A DNA stretch of 64,000 nucleotides from Bacteriovoracaceae bacterium (GCA_947441615.1 CANEUH010000004.1:62001-126000), one strand, 5' to 3'; numbered from the stretch's first letter, positions 1 to 5,985 are shown. A program made the numbers and translations. The notes: generated by a model from the sequence alone, not told the origin.

Positions 1-676
1 GCAGTTCATTTGAACAAACTTTAAGGACTTCATCCACTTTGGCATAATTTTTAAATGAATAACCAATAACAATGTAGTCGGAACTTAGTCTTCGAAATAA
101 AGTTTCTGAACACTTTTCCTCAACTGGAACACCGTACTTTTCAGCAAGGCCATTAGAATCGACCCATGCTCTAATTTTTAATCCAAGTTCAGGATTGCCT
201 TTAACCACTTTATAGTAGTCATCAATCTGGTGCCCATCTCCTACTAAGAGAACATAACGTAGATTTTTTCCCTTCGCTCTTTGAGACCTTAAGAAACTAC
301 GGACTAAAAATTTAACCATTAGTAGAAGAGAGGTAGAGATAACAGAAAAATTAATCAATACGATTCGGGATATTTTTTCCGGGCTCAAGAAGTAAATGCT
401 CAAAATAAAACATATGATTACTGCAAGCATCGCTTTTAACGTTGCTAATAATTCCGAACCAATGCTTTTTAATCTCTGAGAGGAATAAAGCCCAAATCTT
501 CTGAAGAAATAGTATTGAAATCCAATGAGTAAAATGGTGTATTTTCCGTACCATAAGTGCTCTGGACTTACTGACTTAAAACGCAAGAAATAAGCAAGTC
601 CCCAAGAGGCAAGAACAACAATCAAATCCAAAAACTTATGAATGAGATTAATTTCTCTATGAAAACTTTTAAGCAT
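1..676 (-). CDS. Polysaccharide-priming undecaprenyl-phosphate sugar phosphotransferase, N-terminal part (cut by window edge)
   Basis: The frame is open from an ATG at 674-676 to the window start, giving about 225 residues. Residues 10-120 hold hydrophobic membrane segments (for example around LDLIVVLASWGLAYFL and the stretch after KAMLAVIICFILSIYF). A CoA-binding-like domain then starts with YVLLVGDG near residue 145. This layout is that of the N-terminal half of WbaP/EpsE-type enzymes, which transfer a sugar phosphate to undecaprenyl phosphate at the inner membrane and start exopolysaccharide or O-antigen units. The catalytic bacterial sugar transferase domain would lie beyond the window, so the assignment rests on the N-terminal half only. 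Confidence 0.7.
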   Translation of the reverse strand, partial: MLKSFHREINLIHKFLDLIVVLASWGLAYFLRFKSVSPEHLWYGKYTILLIGFQYYFFRRFGLYSSQRLKSIGSELLATLKAMLAVIICFILSIYFLSPEKISRIVLINFSVISTSLLLMVKFLVRSFLRSQRAKGKNLRYVLLVGDGHQIDDYYKVVKGNPELGLKIRAWVDSNGLAEKYGVPVEEKCSETLFRRLSSDYIVIGYSFKNYAKVDEVLKVCSNEL

Positions 677-904
677 AGTAGACCTTAAACTTTTAAGAGC
701 AGTAATCTAGCACTATTGATTCTAAAAGGACTAATCATTTTACAGAGAGCCCTGCGCAATGCAATATAAAAGCTTGATTTATCGTTTAAGTGATTGTTCG
801 ATTAATCATAATCACAACACCTCATTTATAAATTTCACCAATCTTCAGAGCTTCCAACTTCCAGAGTGCTATCAATGTCGTATCAAATAACGAAAAATCT
901 ACTT
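677..904. other. Intergenic stretch without a supported gene
   Basis: No credible reading frame is seen between the priming transferase start and the duplicated RNA module. The stretch is AT-rich. The only structure noticed is an interrupted inverted repeat, GTGATT (790-795) and AATCAC (810-815), with a GATTAATC palindrome between the arms. It could be an operator for the transferase, but nothing else supports that. Confidence 0.3.
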
Positions 905-925
905 TCGAAAAGGTGCCAGGTTAAC
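905..925. repeat. REP-like repeat, family B (GGTGCCAGGT), left edge of RNA module copy 1
   Basis: The motif AAAAGGTGCCAGGTTAACCC begins the segment shared with the second module copy at 3,209. The same GGTGCCAGGT core returns at the right edge of the RNA segment (about 1,257), so the motif brackets the RNA gene. Confidence 0.6.
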
Positions 926-966
926 CCACCGTAACCGCTCGAAAATTTGAAATCAAAAAATGAATT

Positions 967-994
967 TTGAGCTTAAGAAATGACATGCTAGGAT
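967..994 (+). promoter_or_regulatory. Predicted sigma70-type promoter of RNA copy 1
   Basis: A -35-like TTGAGC (967-972) and a -10-like TAGGAT (989-994) are separated by 16 nt. The second module copy keeps TAGGAT and the 16-nt spacing, with TTGCGC as the -35. The start would fall near 1,000. Confidence 0.5.
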
Positions 995-999
995 GGGGA

Positions 1000-1211
1000 T
1001 GAATGATGAGGTGGGCGATAGCGCTAACTACCACCCTAAAGCCACTTCAACTCATTCTTATAATTACAGCAAGCTGTAACAAAAGAATGAAAAGAGTCAG
1101 CACCCTAATCATTTCTTCCATGATTTACCTCACATAAGGGCGCCCTTCATTGGGTGCCTAACGGAAGAAAGTCAGAGAAGATTGCCCATCCTAAATGGGC
1201 CTACTTTTTTT
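1000..1211 (+). ncRNA. Candidate structured non-coding RNA, copy 1
   Basis: The segment has a promoter-like sequence upstream, several strong stems and an intrinsic terminator, and no convincing reading frame. Stems seen are CATTCTT (1053-1059) with AAGAATG (1083-1089), enclosing TTACAG/CTGTAA with a CAAG loop. Another is TTTCTTCC (1112-1119) with GGAAGAAA (1163-1170), enclosing GGCGCCC (1139-1145) with GGGTGCC (1152-1158). The terminator stem is GCCCAT/ATGGGC followed by seven T. A second copy at 3,304-3,513 keeps all of these stems, with one compensatory base-pair change (C1143-G1154 becomes T3445-A3456). I do not recognise it as tmRNA, RNase P, 6S, SRP RNA or a known riboswitch. It lies upstream of two small protein genes and a methyltransferase. 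Confidence 0.6.
1184..1211 (+). terminator. Intrinsic terminator of RNA copy 1
   Basis: GCCCAT (1184-1189) pairs with ATGGGC (1195-1200) around a 5-nt loop, and a run of seven T follows at 1205-1211. The same hairpin ends copy 2 near 3,485-3,513. Confidence 0.75.
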
Positions 1212-1254
1212 AGTCCTGATTTTTTATCTTAAATTTAAAAGAAGTTCAGTTTTG

Positions 1255-1277
1255 AAAGGTGCCAGGTACCTTTTTTT
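1255..1277. repeat. REP-like repeat, family B, right edge of RNA module copy 1
   Basis: AAAGGTGCCAGGTACCTTTT forms an imperfect palindrome (AAAGGTNCC against GGTACCTTT) between the RNA terminator and the first 70-residue gene. It matches the repeat at 3,557 in copy 2. Confidence 0.6.
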
Positions 1278-1302
1278 CAGATACTGATGTTAAAGAGGAA
1301 AT

Positions 1303-1515
1303 ATGAACTCAAATGAAACGTTAGAACAACTCTATAAACTTATTCGAGCTAAACATGGAAAGAATGAGGCTAGATCAACGGTCAAAGCTATCATTGGTAA
1401 TGTCCTTGATGATCTTGAGACTGAAGGTATTGAAGTCTCTGCTAATAATATTGCGCAAAGTCTTCAAAAGTATCTAGAAGATTTCCAGGAAGCTTCAAAA
1501 TCAGAAGTTGCGTAA
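1303..1515 (+). CDS. Small helical protein SP1, copy 1 (70 aa, unknown)
   Basis: The gene encodes 70 residues and follows AGAGGAAAT, a fair ribosome binding site about 7 nt before the ATG. The protein is charged and looks entirely alpha-helical, with a predicted turn near residue 42 and the C-terminal sequence QEASKSEVA. It has no membrane segment or signal peptide. The copy at 3,627 differs by one residue (Ile43 to Ala). It is a distant paralog of the next gene: both are 70 residues long, share LY near residue 10 and EA near 22, and end in QxAxKxxVA. The family is not recognised. The next gene starts directly after the TAA, so the two should be co-transcribed and may form a hetero-oligomer. 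Confidence 0.75.
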   Translation: MNSNETLEQLYKLIRAKHGKNEARSTVKAIIGNVLDDLETEGIEVSANNIAQSLQKYLEDFQEASKSEVA

Positions 1516-1728
1516 ATGAACACATCAAAACATATAGAAACTCTCTACCATATAATTAATCAACACATGGGCCCAATTGAAGCAAAGAATTTTGTCTCTG
1601 AGATTTTATTCAATGCCATAAGCGAGCTTCAAGAAGAGCAAAAGCCTATATCCGAAGAAGAAATTGAAAAGAAACTTTCAAAAAAAGTACAAGATTATCA
1701 ACAAGCCGCTAAAGCGCACGTTGCTTAA
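1516..1728 (+). CDS. Small helical protein SP2 (70 aa, unknown, paralog of SP1)
   Basis: The ATG directly follows the SP1 stop with no spacer, so translation is probably coupled. The product is 70 residues, highly charged and predicted helical, and ends QQAAKAHVA, like the QEASKSEVA end of SP1. Identity to SP1 is low, but equal length and aligned LY, EA and C-terminal residues suggest an old tandem duplication. In the second module copy this gene is broken (3,840-4,008), so this is the only intact SP2 here. No family was recognised. A short cytoplasmic accessory or binding protein is possible, but nothing in the sequence fixes a function. Confidence 0.7.
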   Translation: MNTSKHIETLYHIINQHMGPIEAKNFVSEILFNAISELQEEQKPISEEEIEKKLSKKVQDYQQAAKAHVA

Positions 1729-1785
1729 CCTCCAAAAGATATCATGCGCCTTTTGAATTCTCACATTTTGAATTAAGCTCACTCC

Positions 1786-2364
1786 ATGACAAAATTCGAC
1801 AAAACCTACTGGGATAAAAATTACTCTGACCCAATGAGTATGGATGGGATCGGAAATGCCAAAGAGCACGTGAAGTATCTTGAAGCCTTTCTTGCTGTTG
1901 AACACGTCGACGTGAGTTCTATCGTGGATCTAGGTTTTGGTTACTCTCACCTATTTAGAGAAATGCTTCGAGCGTTTAAACCCCACACAGCTGTTGGTAT
2001 TGAGCCCTCGCCCTATGCCTTTAAAAAAGCCAAACCTGATAAGCTTCGCCCTGTGCCTTCGACGGATCTCAAGCTTTTTGAAGAAGATCTCCTGACTTGG
2101 TGTCGAACGAATCGCAAAGATAATAAATTTGATCTCGGGATCTGCACCTCGGTCTTTCAGTATATTTCAGATAAGGATTTAAAGGAGATCATTCCCATTC
2201 TCGCAAGAAGAATAAAGTACCTCTATTTAACTGTGCCCACAGACGTGGAGCTAGGTCGCCAGGTTTCTGAATTAGAATTTAAAGATGAATATGCCATTCA
2301 CCGAAGTCGAAAAAGTCAAATAGGTACCGCCTACCTTTTCGACCAGAGTAATCGGGGCCTTTAA
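1786..2364 (+). pseudogene. SAM-dependent methyltransferase, copy 1, truncated at its 3' end by a palindromic repeat
   Basis: Residues 1-174 align with the intact paralog at 4,874-5,521 at roughly 80 per cent identity. They include motif I (VDLGFGYSHL, about 46-55), the acidic motif II (VGIEPS, about 71-76) and a motif IV-like FDLGICTSVFQY near 115. After HRSR the homology stops where a REP-like palindrome (2306-2343) enters. The last 16 or so codons are read from the repeat and flanking DNA, replacing about 40 C-terminal residues of the paralog. The AdoMet-binding fold may still form, so residual function is possible, but I treat it as a degraded copy. The substrate of the family is unknown. 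Confidence 0.65.
2306..2343. repeat. REP-like palindrome, family A (degenerate), inside methyltransferase copy 1
   Basis: The left arm GTCGAAAA and the right arm TACCTTTTCGAC match the family found at seven other places. Here about 10 extra bases sit in the left arm. The repeat marks the exact point where this methyltransferase stops matching its intact copy. Confidence 0.6.
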
Positions 2365-2378
2365 GTAGAAGCCAAATC

Positions 2379-3152
2379 CTAAATCTTCCTCAAAAACGCC
2401 TTAACCTTATGAATACACTTCACTGGGAATGGGTAACTTGCCTTAACCGCGAGGGTGTCTCCCTTCTCCCAGAATAACGTGTAACCATGGTCGGTAAGAA
2501 GTTTTTTAGCGGCGATAAAATCCTCATTCGAGAGATTTTTACTCTCAAATAAAACCACCTCAGGTGAGTACGTTTTAAAATCAATGAGCTTTAAAATTTC
2601 AAAATCATAGCCTTCGGTGTCCACACACAGAACATCTAATTTTTTAATGTTATGCTTATGAAATAAAGTCTGAACCTTAAGTGTAGGAACAAGAACAGTT
2701 TCTAATATTTTTGATTGGTCTTGGGGAATTTCAACTCCCTCTTCCTGGGCCTTGCGGATGATGTAGCCATTTTTAATATGCTCTTCAAGTGAGGTTTTAT
2801 CAAAACTTGAAAGTCCAGTCGCCCATCGCGCTTTAGAAATGGCAACACGATAAAAAGGAAGACTTCCCTCTTCTTTTCCAAGGGCCACGTTTTCAATTTT
2901 TACTCGTGGATTACCTTCATATGTTTTTGATAATCCCAAATCAAAAACATCTTTTTGGGGCTCAACTAAAAGCCCATTCCAATTAAAATTTGTGAAATAT
3001 TTATGAACGGGATCGTTAGTCTTTCCATCGTTGGCACCAACTTGGAAACAAAAAACAGGTTCACCTTTTTTCTTTTTTTGATCAGCATAGTAATCAAGAA
3101 AAGTGTAAATCGAAGTAAGTGGTGGTCTTAGGTGTCGTGGATTATTGGCCAT
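2379..3152 (-). CDS. FkbM-family methyltransferase
   Basis: The 257-residue product matches the FkbM family of class I SAM-dependent O-methyltransferases. An N-terminal glycine-rich motif reads FQVGANDGKTND (about residues 36-47). It is followed by GLLVEPQ (about 60-66, ribose-binding acidic position), VALGKEEGSLPFY and the family-typical VDTEGYDFEIL near 178, with VVLFES after it. FkbM enzymes methylate sugars or secondary metabolites, often in polysaccharide clusters. That fits the priming transferase at the window start and the glycosyltransferase at 6,865. It lies between the two copies of the RNA module on the opposite strand. The start ATG has no clear ribosome binding site. Confidence 0.85.
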   Translation of the reverse strand: MANNPRHLRPPLTSIYTFLDYYADQKKKKGEPVFCFQVGANDGKTNDPVHKYFTNFNWNGLLVEPQKDVFDLGLSKTYEGNPRVKIENVALGKEEGSLPFYRVAISKARWATGLSSFDKTSLEEHIKNGYIIRKAQEEGVEIPQDQSKILETVLVPTLKVQTLFHKHNIKKLDVLCVDTEGYDFEILKLIDFKTYSPEVVLFESKNLSNEDFIAAKKLLTDHGYTLFWEKGDTLAVKASYPFPVKCIHKVKAFLRKI

Positions 3153-3177
3153 AGGCCATCAGTTTAATAACCGATTC

Positions 3178-3200
3178 AAAAGGTGTCACGTACCTTTTTA
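3178..3200. repeat. REP-like repeat, family B variant
   Basis: AAAAGGTGTCACGTACCTTTTT is a variant of the GGTGCCAGGT palindrome. It lies just before the module copy 2 edge and 20-odd bases after the FkbM start. Confidence 0.5.
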
Positions 3201-3208
3201 AATTTAAG

Positions 3209-3229
3209 CGAAAAGGTGCCAGGTTAACC
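3209..3229. repeat. REP-like repeat, family B, left edge of RNA module copy 2
   Basis: AAAAGGTGCCAGGTTAACCC is identical over its core to the repeat at 905 and starts the second copy of the duplicated segment. Confidence 0.6.
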
Positions 3230-3303
3230 CACCCTAACCACTCGATAATTTGAAATCATAAAATCAATTTTGCGCTTAAGAAATGACATGCTAGGATGGG
3301 GGT

Positions 3304-3513
3304 GAATGATGAGGTGGGCGGTAGCTGTTACTACCACCCTAAAGCCACTTCAACTCATTCTTAACATTACAGCAAGCTGTAACAAAAGAATGAAAAGAGT
3401 CAGCACCCTAATCATTTCTTCCATAAAATCCTTCGGTAAAGGCGTCCTTCATTGGACGGCAAACGGAAGAAAGTCACAGAAGATGGCCCATCCTAAATGG
3501 GCCTTCTTTTTTT
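3304..3513 (+). ncRNA. Candidate structured non-coding RNA, copy 2
   Basis: This is the second copy of the RNA at 1,000-1,211. It keeps the TAGGAT promoter box just upstream, the CATTCTT/AAGAATG stem with its inner TTACAG/CTGTAA (3367-3382), TTTCTTCC (3415-3422) with GGAAGAAA (3465-3472), and the terminator stem GGCCCAT/ATGGGCC with seven T. The inner GGCGTCC (3441-3447) pairs with GGACGGC (3454-3460). Relative to copy 1, one C-G pair has become T-A, one G-T wobble has become G-C and one outer pair is lost. A first hairpin GGTAG (3320-3324) with CTACC (3331-3335) is better formed here than in copy 1. A 69-codon frame crosses this segment but ends inside the terminator and is unlikely to be real. 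Confidence 0.6.
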
Positions 3514-3556
3514 AGTCCTGATTTTTAATCTTAAATTTAAAAGAAGTTCAGTTTTG

Positions 3557-3577
3557 AAAGGTGCCAGGTACCTTATG
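3557..3577. repeat. REP-like repeat, family B, right edge of RNA module copy 2
   Basis: GAAAGGTGCCAGGTACCTTA lies between the RNA terminator and the SP1 copy, at the same relative place as the repeat at 1,255. Confidence 0.6.
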
Positions 3578-3626
3578 AGCTAAATCTAATAATGATTAAG
3601 ACCGATACTGATGTCAAAGAGGAAAT

Positions 3627-3839
3627 ATGAACTCAAATGAAACGTTAGAACAACTCTATAAACTTATTCGAGCTAAACATGGAAAGAATGAGGCTAGATC
3701 AACGGTCAAAGCTATCATTGGTAATGTCCTTGATGATCTTGAGACTGAAGGTGCTGAAGTCTCTGCTAACAATATTGCTCAAAGTCTTCAAAAGTATCTA
3801 GAAGATTTCCAGGAAGCTTCAAAATCAGAAGTTGCGTAA
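3627..3839 (+). CDS. Small helical protein SP1, copy 2 (70 aa, unknown)
   Basis: The protein is identical to the SP1 encoded at 1,303 except at residue 43 (Ala for Ile), and the DNA differs at only a few positions. It has the same upstream AGAGGAAAT ribosome binding site. The near-identity contrasts with the roughly 80 per cent identity of the two methyltransferases in the same modules. This suggests recent gene conversion or a later second duplication of the RNA-SP1 part. Its SP2 partner downstream is broken. Function is unknown. Confidence 0.7.
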   Translation: MNSNETLEQLYKLIRAKHGKNEARSTVKAIIGNVLDDLETEGAEVSANNIAQSLQKYLEDFQEASKSEVA

Positions 3840-4008
3840 ATCAACACATGTGCCCCATGGAAGCAAAGAATTTGGTTCTGAGATTTTATTCAATGCCATA
3901 AGCGAGCTTCAAGAAGAGCAAAAGCCTATATCCGAAGAAGAAATTGAAAAGAAACTTTCAAAAAAAGTAGAAGATTATCAACAAGCCGCTAAAACGCACG
4001 TTGCTTAA
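3840..4008 (+). pseudogene. Broken copy of SP2
   Basis: The segment matches SP2 (1516-1728), but about 43 bp at its 5' end are missing, including the start codon. The lost piece lies between two AACACAT direct repeats (1519-1525 and 1562-1568 in the intact copy), as expected for slippage or short-repeat recombination. A further one-base loss after GCAAAGAATTT shifts the frame. The rest is still close to identical, including the C-terminal codons and the TAA, so the damage is recent. Confidence 0.75.
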
Positions 4009-4021
4009 CTCACCATCTCAC

Positions 4022-4039
4022 CCCTTACCTGGCACCTTT
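4022..4039. repeat. REP-like repeat, family B, inverted orientation
   Basis: CCTTACCTGGCACCTTTACG is the reverse complement of the GGTGCCAGGT repeat. It lies between the broken SP2 and the HigBA-like pair, where the co-linearity of the two modules is interrupted. Confidence 0.5.
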
Positions 4040-4064
4040 ACGACATTGACTTAGAACACACCCG

Positions 4065-4124
4065 TCCGTACATTGTCCGTACATTGTATTAAATTCAAAA
4101 AATTACTTTAGTGGCATATGCCAC
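4065..4124 (+). promoter_or_regulatory. Direct repeat and palindrome upstream of the HigBA-like operon
   Basis: TCCGTACATTG occurs twice in direct tandem (4065-4075 and 4076-4086), and a perfect 14-bp palindrome GTGGCATATGCCAC follows at 4111-4124. The latter ends just before the AGGAGG ribosome binding site of the toxin gene. Antitoxins of this class usually repress their own operon through palindromes, so these are plausible operator sites. Confidence 0.45.
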
Positions 4125-4134
4125 AGGAGGTATA

Positions 4135-4509
4135 ATGAGGACATGGAAAATACGGCAAACAGTTGAGTTCCAGGACTGGTTTGATGAAGCAGATAATAAA
4201 CTTAAGGAATCAATTGTTGAGCATGTTGAACTACTTAGACTCATGGGCCCACATTTAGGAAGACCCTATGCAGATACGATTAAAGGTAGTTCGATTAAAA
4301 ATCTAAAAGAATTAAGATTTAATTGTATGGAAAAAGTTATTAGGATTTTTTATGTCTTTGATAATGAACGAAATGGTCTGTTGCTAATTGGAGGAAATAA
4401 ATCGAGCAGTCGAGCTAAAAGGTTTTATGAAGATTTCATCTCACTCAGTGAGAAAATATACTATAAGCAACTTAAGACGACCAAAGATCAAAAAAAGAAC
4501 AGCGAATAA
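4135..4509 (+). CDS. HigB-like toxin (phage Gp49-like/DUF891, RelE superfamily)
   Basis: With the ATG at 4135 the product is 124 residues. This start has AGGAGG at 4125-4130; an in-frame GTG at 4111 lies inside the palindromic site and is less likely. Features typical of the Gp49/HigB group are FQDWFDEAD near the N-terminus, LRLMGPHLGRPYADTIKGSSIKNLKELRF in the middle and IRIFYVFD with LLIGGNKSS after it. Such toxins are ribosome-dependent mRNA endonucleases. The antitoxin gene follows after 10 nt. The toxin precedes the antitoxin, as is usual for HigBA. Inserted between SP1 and the methyltransferase of module copy 2, it is absent from copy 1. Confidence 0.85.
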   Translation: MRTWKIRQTVEFQDWFDEADNKLKESIVEHVELLRLMGPHLGRPYADTIKGSSIKNLKELRFNCMEKVIRIFYVFDNERNGLLLIGGNKSSSRAKRFYEDFISLSEKIYYKQLKTTKDQKKNSE

Positions 4510-4519
4510 GGAAGTAACT

Positions 4520-4837
4520 ATGAAAAAAACAAGAAAATATAACTCTGATTTCTTTTCACATGCCAAAAGGTCTATGGACAAAAAAAACTTTGAAAAAGCG
4601 AGGCAAAAGGGTCAAGCGAAGGCGCATGAGCTGAAACTGAAATTAGCGCGAGAATTAATCGGACTCAATCAAACTGACCTAAAAGGAATGACACAACCAG
4701 AAGTTTCTAAAATTGAGAGAAGGAAAGATTTGAAAATTTCGACACTTAATAAATATGCTAAGGCCTTAGGGATGAAGTTAAAAATAAGCCTCATCTCAGA
4801 TGATGATGGAGAGGAACCGATTGCTATTTTTGGATGA
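4520..4837 (+). CDS. HigA-like antitoxin, XRE-type HTH
   Basis: The product is 105 residues from the ATG at 4520, preceded by AAGGAAG. The C-terminal half carries a Cro/CI-type helix-turn-helix: LARELIGLNQTDLKGMTQPEVSKIER, with the recognition helix at TQPEVSKIE, then LNKYAKALGMKLKISLI. The N-terminal 45 residues are lysine-rich and are probably the toxin-binding or DNA-contacting part. It should neutralise the HigB-like protein encoded just upstream and repress the operon through the repeats at 4065-4124. An upstream in-frame ATG would overlap the toxin gene by over 100 bases and lacks a ribosome binding site, so it was not chosen. Confidence 0.85.
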   Translation: MKKTRKYNSDFFSHAKRSMDKKNFEKARQKGQAKAHELKLKLARELIGLNQTDLKGMTQPEVSKIERRKDLKISTLNKYAKALGMKLKISLISDDDGEEPIAIFG

Positions 4838-4873
4838 TGCTGCAATTGACATCATTATTTAGAAGGAAACTCC

Positions 4874-5521
4874 ATGACAAAATTCGACAAAACCTACTGG
4901 GATAAAAATTACGCAGAACCCATGAGTATGGATGGGATCGGAAATGCCCGTGATCATGCTCGCTATCTAAAATCATTTCTCGCGATTGAACACGTCGACA
5001 TAAGTTCCATCGTTGATTTGGGATTTGGCTACGGCCATCTTTTTCGAGAAATGCTGAAAACATTTATTCCCCACCGCGCCGTTGGCATTGAGCCCTCTCC
5101 TTATGCCTTTAAGAAAGCAAAGCTTGATAAACTTCGCCCAGTTGAGTCCACGGACCTCAAACTTTATGAGGAAGACCTCATCACTTGGTGTCGAACTGAT
5201 AGGAAAAAAAATAATAACTTTGATCTTGGGATCTGTACCTCGGTGTTTCAATATTTAACTGATAAAGAATTAAAAGAGATTGCTCCCATATTGGGCCAAA
5301 GAATAAAGTACCTTTATCTTACTGTTCCAACCAACATTGAGCTTGGGCGCCAAGTCAGTGAACTTGAATTCAAGGATGAGTACGCCATTCATAGGACAAG
5401 AGAACAATATCAAAAAATACTAAGACCGCATTTCACCTTCGTAAGTTCCAGAGTCTTAGAGAGTAAAACTTATTTTAATGAAGAGACGAGTCACTTTACT
5501 GATTTGTTATTTCGGTATTAG
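4874..5521 (+). CDS. SAM-dependent methyltransferase, intact module copy
   Basis: The 215-residue class I methyltransferase carries motif I VDLGFGYGHL (about 46-55), VGIEPS (about 71-76) as the acidic loop and FDLGICTSVFQY near 116. It is followed by LYLTVPT and a C-terminal region HFTFVSSRVLESKTYF that is typical of small-molecule methyltransferases. AAGGAAACTCC before the ATG is a good ribosome binding site. It is the full-length version of the truncated gene at 1,786. The substrate is unknown. Its conserved place behind a structured RNA and the SP1/SP2 genes suggests one functional unit. A 34-codon gene follows immediately. Confidence 0.8.
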   Translation: MTKFDKTYWDKNYAEPMSMDGIGNARDHARYLKSFLAIEHVDISSIVDLGFGYGHLFREMLKTFIPHRAVGIEPSPYAFKKAKLDKLRPVESTDLKLYEEDLITWCRTDRKKNNNFDLGICTSVFQYLTDKELKEIAPILGQRIKYLYLTVPTNIELGRQVSELEFKDEYAIHRTREQYQKILRPHFTFVSSRVLESKTYFNEETSHFTDLLFRY

Positions 5522-5530
5522 GAGATCCCT

Positions 5531-5635
5531 ATGAAAAAAAGCACGAAAGCTAAAATCCTAGTCAAGGCCCTAAAAACGAAAACAGGACGAGCGGTCGCTA
5601 AAGTGGCCATCAAAAATTTTTTGAAGAAGAAATGA
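5531..5635 (+). CDS. Very small basic protein (34 aa)
   Basis: The reading frame starts at an ATG 9 nt after the methyltransferase stop, with AGGAG (5520-5524) overlapping that stop. It encodes 34 residues with about a dozen Lys or Arg and no acidic residue, ending FLKKK. The good ribosome binding site and tight spacing argue for translation. Module copy 1 has no counterpart because its 3' end is lost. It could be an RNA- or DNA-binding peptide, but that is inferred from charge alone. Confidence 0.5.
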   Translation: MKKSTKAKILVKALKTKTGRAVAKVAIKNFLKKK

Positions 5636-5638
5636 TTT

Positions 5639-5667
5639 GTCGAAAAGGTACCGTCTACCTTTTCGAC
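5639..5667. repeat. REP-like palindrome, family A
   Basis: Perfect 12-bp arms GTCGAAAAGGTA and TACCTTTTCGAC flank the loop CCGTC. It separates the convergent 34-aa gene and the HTH antitoxin gene. Confidence 0.8.
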
Positions 5668-5670
5668 AAT

Positions 5671-5985
5671 TTAGACTGCTTTGAGCTCGATCTCGTAATC
5701 ACAGTTTGCGCGCTTAAGCTGATCTCTTAAAACGACTAGAATAAAATACTTCTCATTTTGCTTTAATTTCTTTGCAAAATCTTTGGCGCGTTCAAGACTT
5801 ACAAACTTTCTTTCATTTTCGATATCACTTAAATGACTTATAGAAATTTTTAAGATTCTGGACATTTGTGCCAAAGTTAATTCTTCACCAAGACGGTGAT
5901 TTTTCAAAAGTTTTCCTAAATTAGTCTCCTTTACCCCAAGAGTTTTCAAAACTTTTTTTGCTGAACTATATTTACTAGTATTCAT
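5671..5985 (-). CDS. XRE-family HTH antitoxin (pair 1)
   Basis: The 104-residue protein has a Cro/CI-type helix-turn-helix: LTLAQMSRILKISISHLSDIEN, about residues 36-57, followed by RAKDFAKKLKQ. It lies downstream of, and overlaps by 11 bp, a RelE-type toxin gene. It is paralogous to the antitoxin at 13,013: both start MNTKS/MNTSK, share GKLLxxxRLxEE and end with RDQL or QDQL followed by a hydrophobic strand. It should bind and neutralise the toxin and repress the shared promoter. Confidence 0.85.
   Translation of the reverse strand: MNTSKYSSAKKVLKTLGVKETNLGKLLKNHRLGEELTLAQMSRILKISISHLSDIENERKFVSLERAKDFAKKLKQNEKYFILVVLRDQLKRANCDYEIELKAV

Noticed and set aside
351-554. 67-codon frame on the minus strand
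   Set aside because: It is out of frame within the open, longer frame of the priming glycosyltransferase (1-676).
1000-1211. RNA segment as tmRNA, RNase P RNA, 6S RNA, SRP RNA or a known riboswitch
   Set aside because: None of the signature sequences of these families could be found in either copy.
3306-3515. 69-codon frame on the plus strand
   Set aside because: It runs through the structured RNA copy 2 and ends in its terminator. The equivalent frame is not kept in copy 1, so it is not a gene.
4388-4519. Longer HigA-like protein starting inside the toxin gene
   Set aside because: No ribosome binding site is present, and the overlap would exceed 100 bp. The ATG at 4520 has a good site.
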